DNA from: CAYPPG01 sp964412555
Lineage (GTDB): Bacteria > Hinthialibacterota > Hinthialibacteria > Hinthialibacterales > Hinthialibacteraceae
Reading direction: 5' to 3'
Assembly: GCA_964412555.1 (NCBI GenBank)
Contig: CAYPPG010000061.1
Coordinates: 1 to 46,659 of the forward strand
DNA: 46,659 bases
The position numbers and the translations under genes were made by a program. Position 1 is the first letter of the stretch. Every line of letters starts with the position of its first letter. The notes beneath the pieces are model-generated. The model was not told where the DNA came from and ran no database searches. It saw only the letters and a program-made list of their open reading frames with translations. Shown in pieces: positions 25,833-35,035 of this stretch.

Positions 25833-28024
25833 ATGAAACGTTCTACAGAACATACAAAAAACATCGCTGTATCGTTGCTCGTAGTGGTATTTTTGTGTGG
25901 CACAATTCTACAAGGCCAAACAGAATCCAATGTCGCTTATAATGATGAGGAAAATGTTACTTATAGTAATCCGAACTGGATGAGCTTTATTCGGGATAAC
26001 ATTTTGATTTCTGAACTCTCGGTGCCTGGAACCCATGATACCATGGCCATCTATGATTTGGGGGGGACGGGAGCCGGGAAATGCCAATCGTTGAACTTGG
26101 GAAAACAGCTCGATGCGGGGATACGTGCCCTGGATATCCGTTGTCGGCATATCGATAACATGTTCACGATTCATCATGGTCCTATTTATTTGAAAGCGTC
26201 ATTTCAAGATGTATTGAAAACATGTCAGAGTTTTTTGGAAAGACAAACAAGTGAGACGATCCTCATGCGCGTACAGGAAGAACATGAGGCTGAAAAATGC
26301 ACTCGTTCGTTTGATGAAACCTTTTATGAAGAAATTAAGGATTATATTTCCTTTTTCTACAACTTTGAAGGAAAGACAAACTACATCCCACCGCTAGGCG
26401 ATGTGCGAGGGAAAATCGTTGTTTTGCAAGGTTTTCCTTCCGATACCGTATATGGAATTCCCTGGAGTCAATTGCGTATTCAAGATGAATATACGGTTTA
26501 TGCAACTGAATCTTCCATGAACAATAAGGCAAAACTAATAACGGATCAAATTGAGGCCGCGAATCGAGGGAACTGCAACGATATTTATATTAATTTTACC
26601 AGCGCAGTCGGACCGGCCGGAATAGCACCTTTGCCGATGGAAGTGGCGAAAGGAATATCAATATTAGGGATTGACATGATCGGGATGAATATAAGAACAT
26701 TCCAATATATTTCACCTCGATCTCTTCCGGGTCCCAATTCTCTTTTCCGATGCGGTGTAATCATGATGGATTTTCCCGGTGTCGGGCTAATCGATTCGAT
26801 TATACAAGTGAATTATAAGCCTTATGCTGATGCGGGTGGACCGTATGTCGTGAAAATCGGTGAGACGGTCACGCTGGATGCTTCGAATTCCTGTGATAAA
26901 AAATATGTTATTGATCGTTATGAATGGGATCTGGATAATGATGGGCGAAGCGACGCCAGGGGAATCACGGTCCCCTTTTCAAAGCCGGAATATGGAGAAT
27001 ATACCGTGAAATTGCTTATCGGAAACAACCGTGGAGACTTCGATACCGATACCACAACCGTTCTCTGTACAAATATTGTCGCCGATGCGGGCGGCCCCTA
27101 TACCGCGTGCAAAGGGCAGACGATCACTCTCGATGCCTCGAATTCCACTGACCTCGATCATCCGAATGATATATCCAAATACAAATTCGAGTGGGATTTG
27201 GATAACGATGGATACTACAATGATGCGCAAGGAGTAACGGCTTCTTTTTCACCTACCCAGTGTGGAAGATTCACGGTTCGTTTGCGAATTACCGGTCTTC
27301 ATAAGATTGGTATCGATACAGTTGCGGTAACTGTAACGGATGCGGCACCGCCAACTCCCACTTCCATTCCGACATCGCTTCCGCATTTACAACCGTCTCC
27401 GACACCAACTCCCACATCGATGCAGGTTCCCATCTCTGACGCGGATGTCGCTGTTTATGATTCGCCGATTCATATGAGTATAGACTTGACGGGACAAACG
27501 GACTTCGACAGTATCGACAACGCCGGCTTGACGATTGCATGGAACGCTGAAAAAGGAAATGCAACGGGTTGGGATATCTATGTGCGTGAAGGAATGCGCG
27601 GACCAAAATTCTTGGCGCGNNNNNNNNNNNNNNNNNNNNNNNNNNNNNNNNNNNNNNNNNNNNNNNNNNNNNNNNNNNNNNNNNNNNNNNNNNNNNNNNN
27701 NNNNNNNNNNNNNNNNNNNCTTGGCGCGCCCTGCAAATCGCATTCGGTTTTGATGACGATCCTGCATCCGTCTTGGATTATCAGATCCTGGTTCGGGAAG
27801 AAGGGCAAAACAATTTCAGTTACCTTGGCCATACGAATAGCGGGAATATCCGATATTTCTGGTGGACACAGGATAACGCTTTTGATACTGCGCCTCCCTA
27901 TCAACGTGGACCGCAGGATGGGAAGACCTATCAATTCCGTGTAGTCAAGATCGGATTTGATGGAAGTCGCGACGGCGTGAACAGCGGGTGGATTCGGTAT
28001 ATTATTTCGGATTCATTGCATTGA
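25833..28024 (+). CDS. Secreted PI-PLC-X domain protein with PKD domains (interrupted by assembly gap)
   Basis: The signal peptide (to about residue 29) is followed by a phosphatidylinositol-specific phospholipase C X domain (45-325). Its catalytic histidines are likely H68 (VPGTHDTM) and H114/H115 (TIHHGP). Two PKD domains (331-410, 415-505) share DADAGGPY-like starts and DLDNDG motifs. A Pro/Thr linker leads to the tandem module shared with the proteins at 17261 and 42754. A 100-N gap (27620-27719) interrupts the module. After the gap its second half resumes in a different frame (WRALQIAFGF... then GPQDGKTYQFRV) and ends with a TGA at 28022-28024. Eukaryote-like PLC-X enzymes in bacteria cut phosphoinositide head groups; the real substrate here is unknown. 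TAGGAG precedes the start. Confidence 0.85.
27620..27719. other. Assembly gap of 100 N
   Basis: Exactly 100 unknown bases. The same nine bases CTTGGCGCG stand on both sides. The length is a placeholder: comparison with the module in the cohesin protein predicts that roughly 300 bases are missing. Confidence 0.98.
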
Positions 28025-28218
28025 TTCCGGCACAAAACCAAATAATGGACTTTATTGATTTTCTCTCATGAAACATCTTATCACTATCTATTCTTTCCAG
28101 TTCAAACCATTGAGTATTGTTTCAATGTAGATTACTATTCATTCAACTTTCCAACGAATCTGTTTTTTATCAGGGACGATTGATTCCCAAGCCTTGTGCT
28201 TTTTAGGAGTGAAAGTCA

Positions 28219-28794
28219 ATGAAAAAGAAGGGTGTTCAACGATCATTCACGCTTATCGAACTGCTCATCGTCGTTGCGATAATCGGCATTTTGGCCGCCA
28301 TAGCGGTTCCGAATTTCATCAATGCGCGTACTCGGGCGATGGTGTCCCGTTGTTATGCCGATATCCGGACGTTGGGGGATGCATTCGAGATGTATCGAGT
28401 TGACCATAACGACTATCCCAACGGGAATGAACTGTGGTATACGAATCAGATGTATCCGCGATTAACGACACCGGTGGCTTATATCGCTTCGATCCCGTTG
28501 GATCCTTTCGTGATTCGGGACGAACCGCAACGCCCTTTTTATCATCACTTGTTTTATCCCTGCTGGAATATCAACACCATGGTTTTGTTGCAGAACAAAA
28601 CTTGGGGAGGAGCACCGGTGCGAAAGGCGGTGAATCAGGGGACACATATTTTGATCGTGAGTTCCGGTCCGGATAAGCACGAAGATATCGCCACACAGTC
28701 GACGGGAGCCTTGACATATCACATGTCCAATGGACTAATTTCGGAAGGGGACATCATCCGTTATGTGCCTGGTAACCAAGAAAATGCATTCTAA
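28219..28794 (+). CDS. Type IV prepilin / pseudopilin-like protein
   Basis: 191 residues with TAGGAGTG before the ATG. The leader MKKKGVQRS ends at a Ser|Phe junction, then FTLIELLIVVAIIGILAAIA carries the conserved Glu+5. It is clearly related to the protein at 5477 through the helix and SSGPD-type C-terminal motif, but otherwise diverged. Like the first, it lacks neighbouring assembly genes. It lies between a secreted PI-PLC protein and a Tat-exported protein. Export by a type II-like system is inferred. Confidence 0.88.
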   Translation: MKKKGVQRSFTLIELLIVVAIIGILAAIAVPNFINARTRAMVSRCYADIRTLGDAFEMYRVDHNDYPNGNELWYTNQMYPRLTTPVAYIASIPLDPFVIRDEPQRPFYHHLFYPCWNINTMVLLQNKTWGGAPVRKAVNQGTHILIVSSGPDKHEDIATQSTGALTYHMSNGLISEGDIIRYVPGNQENAF

Positions 28795-28825
28795 TTTGAA
28801 CAACTAGAAAAAAGGAGTTCGTGCC

Positions 28826-30250
28826 ATGACCAACGAGTTTATCACACCCAAACCGATCTGCGGTTTTTCGCGCCGTTCTTTTATGGGAGGTTGTGCGGCG
28901 GCTGCTGGAGTGTCTGCGTTGTCGACGTTAGTGACACCGGCTGCCGTTCGAGGGGAGAGCAAAAAAATCGAAACAAAAATTCGGTTGCTATTCACCTATC
29001 CGTCACCGGAGAATCCGATTTGGCCCAATATCGGGTATGACTTCGATGGGCATAATCAAGAGTTTCTAACCAAACTGAAAGCGGTCAGTCCTGGTATTAC
29101 ATATCTCCCCGCCACCGTCATGTCGACGGACGATGCCAAGAAAATTGTCGAAAAAGATGATGAAGTCGACGGGTATTTGATTTATTTTTCGGGATGCTTG
29201 TGGGGGAGAGCGGCGGATATTATCACGGATACGGGAAAACCCGCTGTCATTGCCGACCATCCGTTTGCCGGTTCGGGTGAATTTCTCATGTCGTATGGCC
29301 GGGCCAAACGGGCGGGAAAGAAAGTTTTGGGGGTTTCTTCAACCAAGATTGAAGATGTCGCACAAGCGGTGCGATGCATTCACACACTTAAGCAGTTGAA
29401 AGCCTCCACAATCTTGGTTGTCGGTGGGAAAGCCAGTTCACAATTCGAAGAAAATTTCGGCACGAAAATCCTCGAAATACCTTTCCTGGAGCTCAATGAC
29501 GCTCACAACAAGCATTTGGGCACAAAAGCGGCGAAAGACCAAGCCGGGAAGTGGATCAAGGATGCAGCCAAAGTGATTGAACCGTCGCGGGAAGAAATCG
29601 AGAAATCGGCGGCGATGTACTTGGCCATGCGGACCGTGTTGGATAACAGACAGGCTCAGGCGATTGCGATCAATTGCTTGGGAGGATTTTACGGCGGCCA
29701 TATTCACGCCTACCCATGCCTGGGATTCATGCAATTAGATGATGATGGTTCCGTCGGGGCGTGTGAAGCCGATCAGCGGTCGTGCTTTATGAAATTGATG
29801 ATGTCGTATCAGACAGGACGTCCCGGTTTCATATCCGATCCGGTGATCGACACCTCGAAAAACCAGATCATTTATGCGCATTGTGTGGCGCCGACAAAAG
29901 TGTTCGGTCCGGACGGTTCGCGCAATCCGTATCATTTGCGCAGCCATTCCGAAGACCGGCAGGGAGCATGCGACCGTTCGCTCATGCCGCTGGGTGAAAT
30001 GACAACAACCATCGAAGTGTTATTCGATCCCAATCGAATTCTCTTCCATCAAGGCAAAACAGTCGAAAACGTCGACGAAGATATGGCATGCCGGAATAAA
30101 CTGGCTGTCGAAGTCAAAGGCGACGTGTATAAATTGATGGAAGGATGGGATCAGCGCGGTTGGCATCGTGTGACATTCTACGGCGATTTTAAACGGGATG
30201 TCTATAACTTGGCGTATTTAACCGATTTTGAAATTGTGGAAGAAGCGTAG
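28826..30250 (+). CDS. Tat-exported L-fucose/arabinose isomerase-like protein
   Basis: 474 residues. AAGGAG lies 10 bases before the ATG, and the N-terminus GFSRRSFMGGCAAAAG is a twin-arginine signal. The rest resembles the FucI/AraA fold: a first Rossmann-like half, then the C-terminal substrate domain (GFMQLDDDGSVGACEADQ (quoted in part) near 310, GRPGFISDPVID near 340). Many such sequences in candidate phyla are simply labelled as exported sugar isomerase-like proteins. Candidate metal ligands such as E315 in GACEADQ cannot be confirmed. The protein is 4-5 residues into the plausible range for the family and is probably periplasmic. Confidence 0.75.
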   Translation: MTNEFITPKPICGFSRRSFMGGCAAAAGVSALSTLVTPAAVRGESKKIETKIRLLFTYPSPENPIWPNIGYDFDGHNQEFLTKLKAVSPGITYLPATVMSTDDAKKIVEKDDEVDGYLIYFSGCLWGRAADIITDTGKPAVIADHPFAGSGEFLMSYGRAKRAGKKVLGVSSTKIEDVAQAVRCIHTLKQLKASTILVVGGKASSQFEENFGTKILEIPFLELNDAHNKHLGTKAAKDQAGKWIKDAAKVIEPSREEIEKSAAMYLAMRTVLDNRQAQAIAINCLGGFYGGHIHAYPCLGFMQLDDDGSVGACEADQRSCFMKLMMSYQTGRPGFISDPVIDTSKNQIIYAHCVAPTKVFGPDGSRNPYHLRSHSEDRQGACDRSLMPLGEMTTTIEVLFDPNRILFHQGKTVENVDEDMACRNKLAVEVKGDVYKLMEGWDQRGWHRVTFYGDFKRDVYNLAYLTDFEIVEEA

Positions 30251-30316
30251 AAATTTCAATCTATTTTGCTTTATAAGTTCTATTCAATACAGAAACACTC
30301 TTACTAAAAAAATAAT

Positions 30317-31759
30317 TTATTTATTCATATTAATCCCCGCCTGCCTTTCTTCTTTCATATAAATCACCCAATCCCCTTCCTCCGGTAAAGTAATGAGTAC
30401 CTCTTTGTCGCCATCTACCGGTTCGAGGTTGCTTTCTTCACCGGTAACCGGATTGAGGGCAGTCACAAGGAAAGTCAAATCACCTGCTGAGGATAAATTG
30501 AATGTAATCTCTGTTGCGGATTGTGCATAGGCGACAAATTCTTCATTCTCACGGTGCATCCCTATTCGGGAGGAAGTCAAGGAACGCGCCGGTTTCATCT
30601 CCCACCAACGAATCTGCTTGTCGTTCCAAAAGCGTGAACAAATCCCTTCCCGGTCCAACATCCTGTCTCGGTCTTCTGCTTGAGCGGCTACTGCGGCGTT
30701 TGGATCGAAGCCGAAGGATAAATCGTTTTGTACCACGGCTCCGCAGGCTCCTCCCATGACGCTTCCCCACAACATCCGCATCATGGTATCGAGCGATTGA
30801 TCTCCTCCTTCGAACGACGGAACCGGTTCCGAAAAGAACACCGGTTTGACCGGAGTTTTCAAAAATTCGGCATGATAGTGACTAAAGAACGTCAACGCGC
30901 CGGGATGATCATCCCAGCGGGGCTTGTGAAGAGTCAAGACATCGATGTTGTCATCATCCCGTCCGTCAAAGTTGGTAATGTGGTCGACGTTGGCAAAAAC
31001 TATTTCTCCACGGGATTTGAAGAACTCCGCAAAGTTTTTTTCATGATCGGCGCGTTGGGTTTGATTGTACCATTCGCCTTCATTGAACAATTCATACACC
31101 ACATTGCCATAACTTTCCAATTCGGAAATATATTTTTGTGCCAAGCGTTCCTGATGCCATTGATTTTTCCGCGCAGCAGTCCACGAATCGTCATACGGAA
31201 GCGAGACGATTTCGGTTCCAGGTGAATCCAGCATGACGAAATCCGAATTGCGGCGCAGCGGCCCGCCATTGCCTTGTTTGAAGGGATGCGTATCGAAGCG
31301 GGTTTTTGTCCAACCGTCGAAAACCGTAATCAGCAGCACGATCCCGCGGTCTTCGCACATTTGTGACAATGCATGGAGGCGTGACCAATACGTTTCGTTC
31401 CATTCCCTCAAATCCCACTGCATCGGATCATCGGACACTTTCACCCATGGTGATTGATCGGGAGAATCATACCCGATTCGCGCATCGCTCGATCCTGGAG
31501 CGATGCCGATGAAGCCCCAAATCATCAGACAGCGAATGCCCCGTTCGTGGAGAGCCTGGACATAGGAGTCTTGATTGAAATTCGTGCCGGTTTCCATCCA
31601 GCCTTGGGTAACGGAATCGCCGATGAGGTGGATGGGGGTACCATAGAGAGCGAGCCAGTGGGCGGGTGTTGAGTTATCCTTGAAAACAGAAATGTCTCCA
31701 ACACTATTCAACTGAAAGACACATAAAAAAATTATTGCGAGTATCTGCCGATACAACAT
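30317..31759 (-). CDS. Secreted clan GH-A-like glycoside hydrolase
   Basis: 480 residues with a signal peptide (1-20). The TIM-barrel pattern of clan GH-A is visible: acid/base candidate E227 in YELFNEGEW and nucleophile candidate E311 in VFFSEPVP, with aromatic sugar-binding segments between. The last 90 residues (VAYAQSATEITFNLSSAG onward, quoted in part) look like the beta-sandwich that often follows such barrels. The exact family cannot be fixed without a search. It probably cleaves a polysaccharide outside the cell. Confidence 0.75.
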   Translation of the reverse strand: MLYRQILAIIFLCVFQLNSVGDISVFKDNSTPAHWLALYGTPIHLIGDSVTQGWMETGTNFNQDSYVQALHERGIRCLMIWGFIGIAPGSSDARIGYDSPDQSPWVKVSDDPMQWDLREWNETYWSRLHALSQMCEDRGIVLLITVFDGWTKTRFDTHPFKQGNGGPLRRNSDFVMLDSPGTEIVSLPYDDSWTAARKNQWHQERLAQKYISELESYGNVVYELFNEGEWYNQTQRADHEKNFAEFFKSRGEIVFANVDHITNFDGRDDDNIDVLTLHKPRWDDHPGALTFFSHYHAEFLKTPVKPVFFSEPVPSFEGGDQSLDTMMRMLWGSVMGGACGAVVQNDLSFGFDPNAAVAAQAEDRDRMLDREGICSRFWNDKQIRWWEMKPARSLTSSRIGMHRENEEFVAYAQSATEITFNLSSAGDLTFLVTALNPVTGEESNLEPVDGDKEVLITLPEEGDWVIYMKEERQAGINMNK

Positions 31760-31795
31760 ATTCCACTCCCGTATTTGATATAAAGCTATTATGTA

Positions 31796-32095
31796 TTATG
31801 CGGCATGAATAGAACGAACTTTCGCATCGATAGTGTCCCAATTTTCTCTTTTGGCGATTTTCAAGTCATAACGATTTTGAAGGTTCATCCAAAATTCCGC
31901 CGAATTCCCAAAATATTTGTGTAAACGCAAAGCAAGATCGGCCGTGATCCTATTCTTTCCTTCAATCACATCATCAATTTGTTCGATCGGAACATCTAGA
32001 TCGTGTGACAATTGAAAGTTGCTGATATTGAGCGGTTTCATAAACTCTTCAACAAGAATCTCCCCGGGGATGATCGGTTCTAATAATCGGGTCAT
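31796..32095 (-). CDS. higA: HigA-type antitoxin (XRE helix-turn-helix)
   Basis: 99 residues. The ATG at 32095 has GAGGAG seven bases upstream and is preferred over the longer ORF, which would overlap the toxin gene. Helix-turn-helix residues span about 25-60 (ISNFQLSHDLDVPIEQIDDV, quoted in part), with the HigA hallmark FGNSAEFWMNLQNRYDL near 70-86. It starts 11 bases after the toxin stop. HigA binds and neutralises HigB and represses the shared promoter. Confidence 0.92.
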   Translation of the reverse strand: MTRLLEPIIPGEILVEEFMKPLNISNFQLSHDLDVPIEQIDDVIEGKNRITADLALRLHKYFGNSAEFWMNLQNRYDLKIAKRENWDTIDAKVRSIHAA

Positions 32096-32106
32096 GATAA
32101 TACTCC

Positions 32107-32385
32107 TCAATGATAATCTATGATTTCCACATTATGGGCGTTTTCGTCCTTCCAATCAAAGCATATTCTCCATTGATCATTAATACGAATGCTAAACTGT
32201 CCCTTTCTTTTTCCTTTCATCGATTCAAGCCGATTATTCGGCAACATGTTCAAGTCGTTTAAATTTTTGGCAGCGTCCAGTATTGCTAATTTACGACGCC
32301 CAATCTTTTTTATTGATTGAAAGCGCCGTACGTCCACATCGTGAAAAAACAGTTCAGTATCCTTACATTTAAAATTTACTATCAT
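32107..32385 (-). CDS. higB: HigB-type toxin (RelE family mRNA interferase)
   Basis: 92 residues, basic, with the RelE/HigB fold pattern: KKIGRRKLAILDAAKNL in the middle and the conserved late QWRICFDWKDENAHNVEIID. Toxin precedes antitoxin, as usual for higBA. RelE-like toxins cut mRNA on the ribosome. The ribosome site before the ATG is weak. The pair and the following nuclease gene form an AT-rich block typical of acquired DNA. Confidence 0.92.
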   Translation of the reverse strand: MIVNFKCKDTELFFHDVDVRRFQSIKKIGRRKLAILDAAKNLNDLNMLPNNRLESMKGKRKGQFSIRINDQWRICFDWKDENAHNVEIIDYH

Positions 32386-32452
32386 TTAAACAGTCTTTTT
32401 TGTTGGATAAAAGAATATGGTTTTTAACACATCCAACCAATTTTCACTTTAT

Positions 32453-33109
32453 CTATTTTAAGATCAGCGATTTCAGTCTATCAATATCGATCGGTGGTTT
32501 TTCTGTATGAATAATAGCATGACAATTAGGGCACACTGGTCTCAAATCCTTGATCGGATCAATTTGATACTCCTCCCGGATATCGGATAAAGGAACAATA
32601 TGATGAACATGGATGTATCCTTTTCCAATTACACCATATTTTTCTTCAAAATCAAAACCACATATGAAACATTTACTACCATAATGTCTTATACAATCTT
32701 TACGAGCTTCCGGATCTCTTTCAAAAGTGTTGATCATTATTTTTCTTGTGATACCTTCAAAATAATCGTTTTCATTTTCAACTTCCTCAGGGATTATATT
32801 ACATGCACTTTCTGGCTCTTCAAAACAATCTGGGAATTTTTTGCGAATTCTTTCATATACCTTTTTAGCATTCTCTAAATCACTAAATTCATAAAATCCA
32901 TTTCCATATGATTTAAATATATTGTTTTTCCTACGCAAATCTGAACCAATATTTTGGGCTGGATTTTCAGCATATGAAGATAAATATCCTCTTTTTATTG
33001 CAACTTCTGTAATATCAGTATAATGCATACCCCTATCAATCTCATTTTTATCAAAATCATGTTCATAAAGAACACATAAAGCCGCTTCCCATTGATACAA
33101 ACTTATCAC
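32453..33109 (-). CDS. HNH endonuclease with N-terminal HARE-HTH-like domain
   Basis: 218 residues. Residues 25-90 resemble the HARE-HTH domain found in restriction proteins (ITEVAIKRGYLSSYAENPAQ, quoted in part). The C-terminal HNH domain has CFICG and CPNCH zinc pairs with HVHHIVPL between them and a final HAIIH. HNH proteins nick or cut DNA. This one stands alone, with no methylase or helicase nearby. The AT content is clearly higher than in the flanking genes, which suggests transfer. Confidence 0.85.
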   Translation of the reverse strand: MISLYQWEAALCVLYEHDFDKNEIDRGMHYTDITEVAIKRGYLSSYAENPAQNIGSDLRRKNNIFKSYGNGFYEFSDLENAKKVYERIRKKFPDCFEEPESACNIIPEEVENENDYFEGITRKIMINTFERDPEARKDCIRHYGSKCFICGFDFEEKYGVIGKGYIHVHHIVPLSDIREEYQIDPIKDLRPVCPNCHAIIHTEKPPIDIDRLKSLILK

Positions 33110-33151
33110 CTCCTTTGTAATTATGCCTTAAGATGAAGCATAAAAAAAATA

Positions 33152-33961
33152 TTATTTATGTGGATCCAGCACATCCCTCAATCCTTCTCCCAACAAGTTA
33201 AATCCCAACACCGTCACCGCGAGCGCCGCTCCAGGAAATAATGACACCCACGGCGCTACGCGGATCGCTTGGGAGCCGTAATGAATCATGCTCCCCCAAC
33301 TTGGTGTTGGTGGCTGTGCGCCCAATCCCAGAAACGACAATCCCGCTTCGGCCATGATGGCCTGTGCCAGTCCCATCGTCCACCAGATGAGAGCGGGGAC
33401 GTAGGCGTTCGGTAAAATATGATACACGATAATGCGAAAATCCGATGCGCCGAAGGCTTTGATGGCGGTGACGAACTCCCGCTCTTTGGTCACCATCACC
33501 TGCGACCGCATGATGCGGGCAATGCTGGCCCACATGACGGCGGTCAATGCGATAAAGACGGAGAGCAATCCTTCTGCAAACACAACGGCAATGGATATAA
33601 CTAGCAGTAAAAAGGGGAACGCCATTGTGATATCCACGATTCGCTGTAATAAAACATCCACCTTGCCGCCGTAATAGCCGGAAATGCATCCGATGAACAA
33701 ACCGATCAGCAATCCGGCTGTGCGCGTCGTCAAACCGATACCGAGTGAAATGCGTGTGCCATATACGACGCGGGTAAAGATATCGCGTCCAACTTCATCC
33801 GTTCCAAACCAATGCTGCGAGGATGGCGGTTGATAGCGTTCACGTAAATTGATCTCGTCCGGCTCGTATCCGCTGAGAAAGGGAGCAAAGATTGCGGCGA
33901 GTATGAGCAGGATGGAAATTGTTCCGCCGATGGCAATGTATGGATGCCGAAAGTAGGTCAT
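33152..33961 (-). CDS. Peptide/nickel-type ABC transporter permease (DppC/OppC family)
   Basis: 269 residues with six predicted membrane segments. The family's EAA loop (LPNAYVPALIWWTMGLAQAI, quoted in part) is near residues 186-205, and the typical HWFGTDEVGRDIFTRVVYG is near 50. Its ATG overlaps the end of the DppB-like gene by four bases (ATGA), so translation is coupled. It pairs with the next gene to form the membrane channel for an extracytoplasmic solute-binding protein. No ATPase gene is in the window. Confidence 0.93.
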   Translation of the reverse strand: MTYFRHPYIAIGGTISILLILAAIFAPFLSGYEPDEINLRERYQPPSSQHWFGTDEVGRDIFTRVVYGTRISLGIGLTTRTAGLLIGLFIGCISGYYGGKVDVLLQRIVDITMAFPFLLLVISIAVVFAEGLLSVFIALTAVMWASIARIMRSQVMVTKEREFVTAIKAFGASDFRIIVYHILPNAYVPALIWWTMGLAQAIMAEAGLSFLGLGAQPPTPSWGSMIHYGSQAIRVAPWVSLFPGAALAVTVLGFNLLGEGLRDVLDPHK

Positions 33962-34887
33962 GTTTCGTATCGAATCCTCGGATCGAGATAAGCGTATAAC
34001 AAATCGACTATTAAATTAATAACGATGAAAATCAGCGCGAAAAAAAAGACGGTCCCATTGATGACCGGATAATCACGCTGCGCGATGGCGGTCACGATAT
34101 GCCGCCCCAATCCCGGCCAGGAAAACACTTTTTCCGTCAACACCGAGCCGGATAAATAACTGGCGAAATCCAAGCCGACGATGGTCACGATAGGGATAAT
34201 CGCATTGGAGAATGCATGCTTGAACACAACCGTGATTTCCCGCATCCCCTTGGCGCGCGCGGTTACGAGGTAGTCTTCATGCAGGATTTCCAACATACTG
34301 GCGCGTGTCATGCGTGCCAGAAAGGCGACGGACTGAGTTCCCAACGTGATCGCCGGAAGGATCAAGTACCGAATACTTCCATCTCCGAAACCGGATGGCG
34401 GCAGCCACTGCAAGCGAACACCGACGAAATACATCAGCAGCAATCCCAGCCAGAAAACCGGCGTGGAGATACCCAGCAGCGATAGGATCATTGCGATGCG
34501 GTCATATAGCGTATTCGGCAAGAGGGCGGAAACCAAACCTGCCGAGATCCCAAGCAGCACTGCAACCACCATTGCCGAAAAAGCCAGCCGAAATGTATTG
34601 GGAAACCGTTCCGCAATGATCGTGGTTACGGGCCGATGGCTGTCATAGGAGAGACCTAAATCCCCACGGCAAATATTCAGTAAATAAATGCCATATTGCG
34701 CGAGGAGGGGTTTGTCGAAACCGTAACGATCCCGAATCAGCTGCCGTTGCTCCTCGGTCGCCCGTTGGCCGGCCATGGCATCGGCGGGATCGCCCGGCAC
34801 CATGCGGCTGAGAAAGAACGTGATCGTCACGACTCCCCATAGGACCGGGATCATTAGCAGTAAGCGCCGTAAAACGTATGTGAACAT
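33958..34887 (-). CDS. Peptide/nickel-type ABC transporter permease (DppB/OppB family)
   Basis: 309 residues. It shows the family N-terminus MFTYVLRRLLLMIPVLWGV (quoted in part), six membrane segments and the conserved loop with DYLVTARAKGM and FKHAFSNAIIPIVTI. It precedes the DppC-like gene with four-base overlap and follows the solute-binding protein gene by 148 bases that hold a dispersed repeat. Likely imports peptides, though the same architecture also serves sugars and nickel. Confidence 0.93.
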   Translation of the reverse strand: MFTYVLRRLLLMIPVLWGVVTITFFLSRMVPGDPADAMAGQRATEEQRQLIRDRYGFDKPLLAQYGIYLLNICRGDLGLSYDSHRPVTTIIAERFPNTFRLAFSAMVVAVLLGISAGLVSALLPNTLYDRIAMILSLLGISTPVFWLGLLLMYFVGVRLQWLPPSGFGDGSIRYLILPAITLGTQSVAFLARMTRASMLEILHEDYLVTARAKGMREITVVFKHAFSNAIIPIVTIVGLDFASYLSGSVLTEKVFSWPGLGRHIVTAIAQRDYPVINGTVFFFALIFIVINLIVDLLYAYLDPRIRYET

Positions 34888-34907
34888 ATTGAATTGTGTA
34901 TATTATT

Positions 34908-35030
34908 ACCCCAACGGGGTTTAAGATGATAGCCAGTGGGCATCGCCCCTGAAAAAGATAAATGATTGTTATATTTCACCCTGTAGGGGTGACAGAAAAA
35001 CATTTCTAACGCCCTTTCAGGAGTGTCTCT
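34908..35030. repeat. Composite hairpin repeat inside the ABC transporter operon
   Basis: Three small hairpins in a row: ACCCC-AAC-GGGGT (34908-34920), CAG...GGGC-ATC-GCCCC-TG (about 34934-34951) and TCACCC-TGTA-GGGGTGA (34976-34992), then an AACGCCCTTTCAGG tail. The whole resembles a widespread bacterial repeat. Reading from memory, similar strings occur in many unrelated genomes. It could act as a processing or stability site between the solute-binding protein and permease messages. Confidence 0.65.
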
Positions 35031-35035
35031 AGAAT

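Noticed and set aside
27611..27728. The nine-base match CTTGGCGCG on both sides of the gap as proof of overlapping contigs
   Set aside because: Joining by overlap does not restore the reading frame, and comparison with the shared module requires about 100 more residues.
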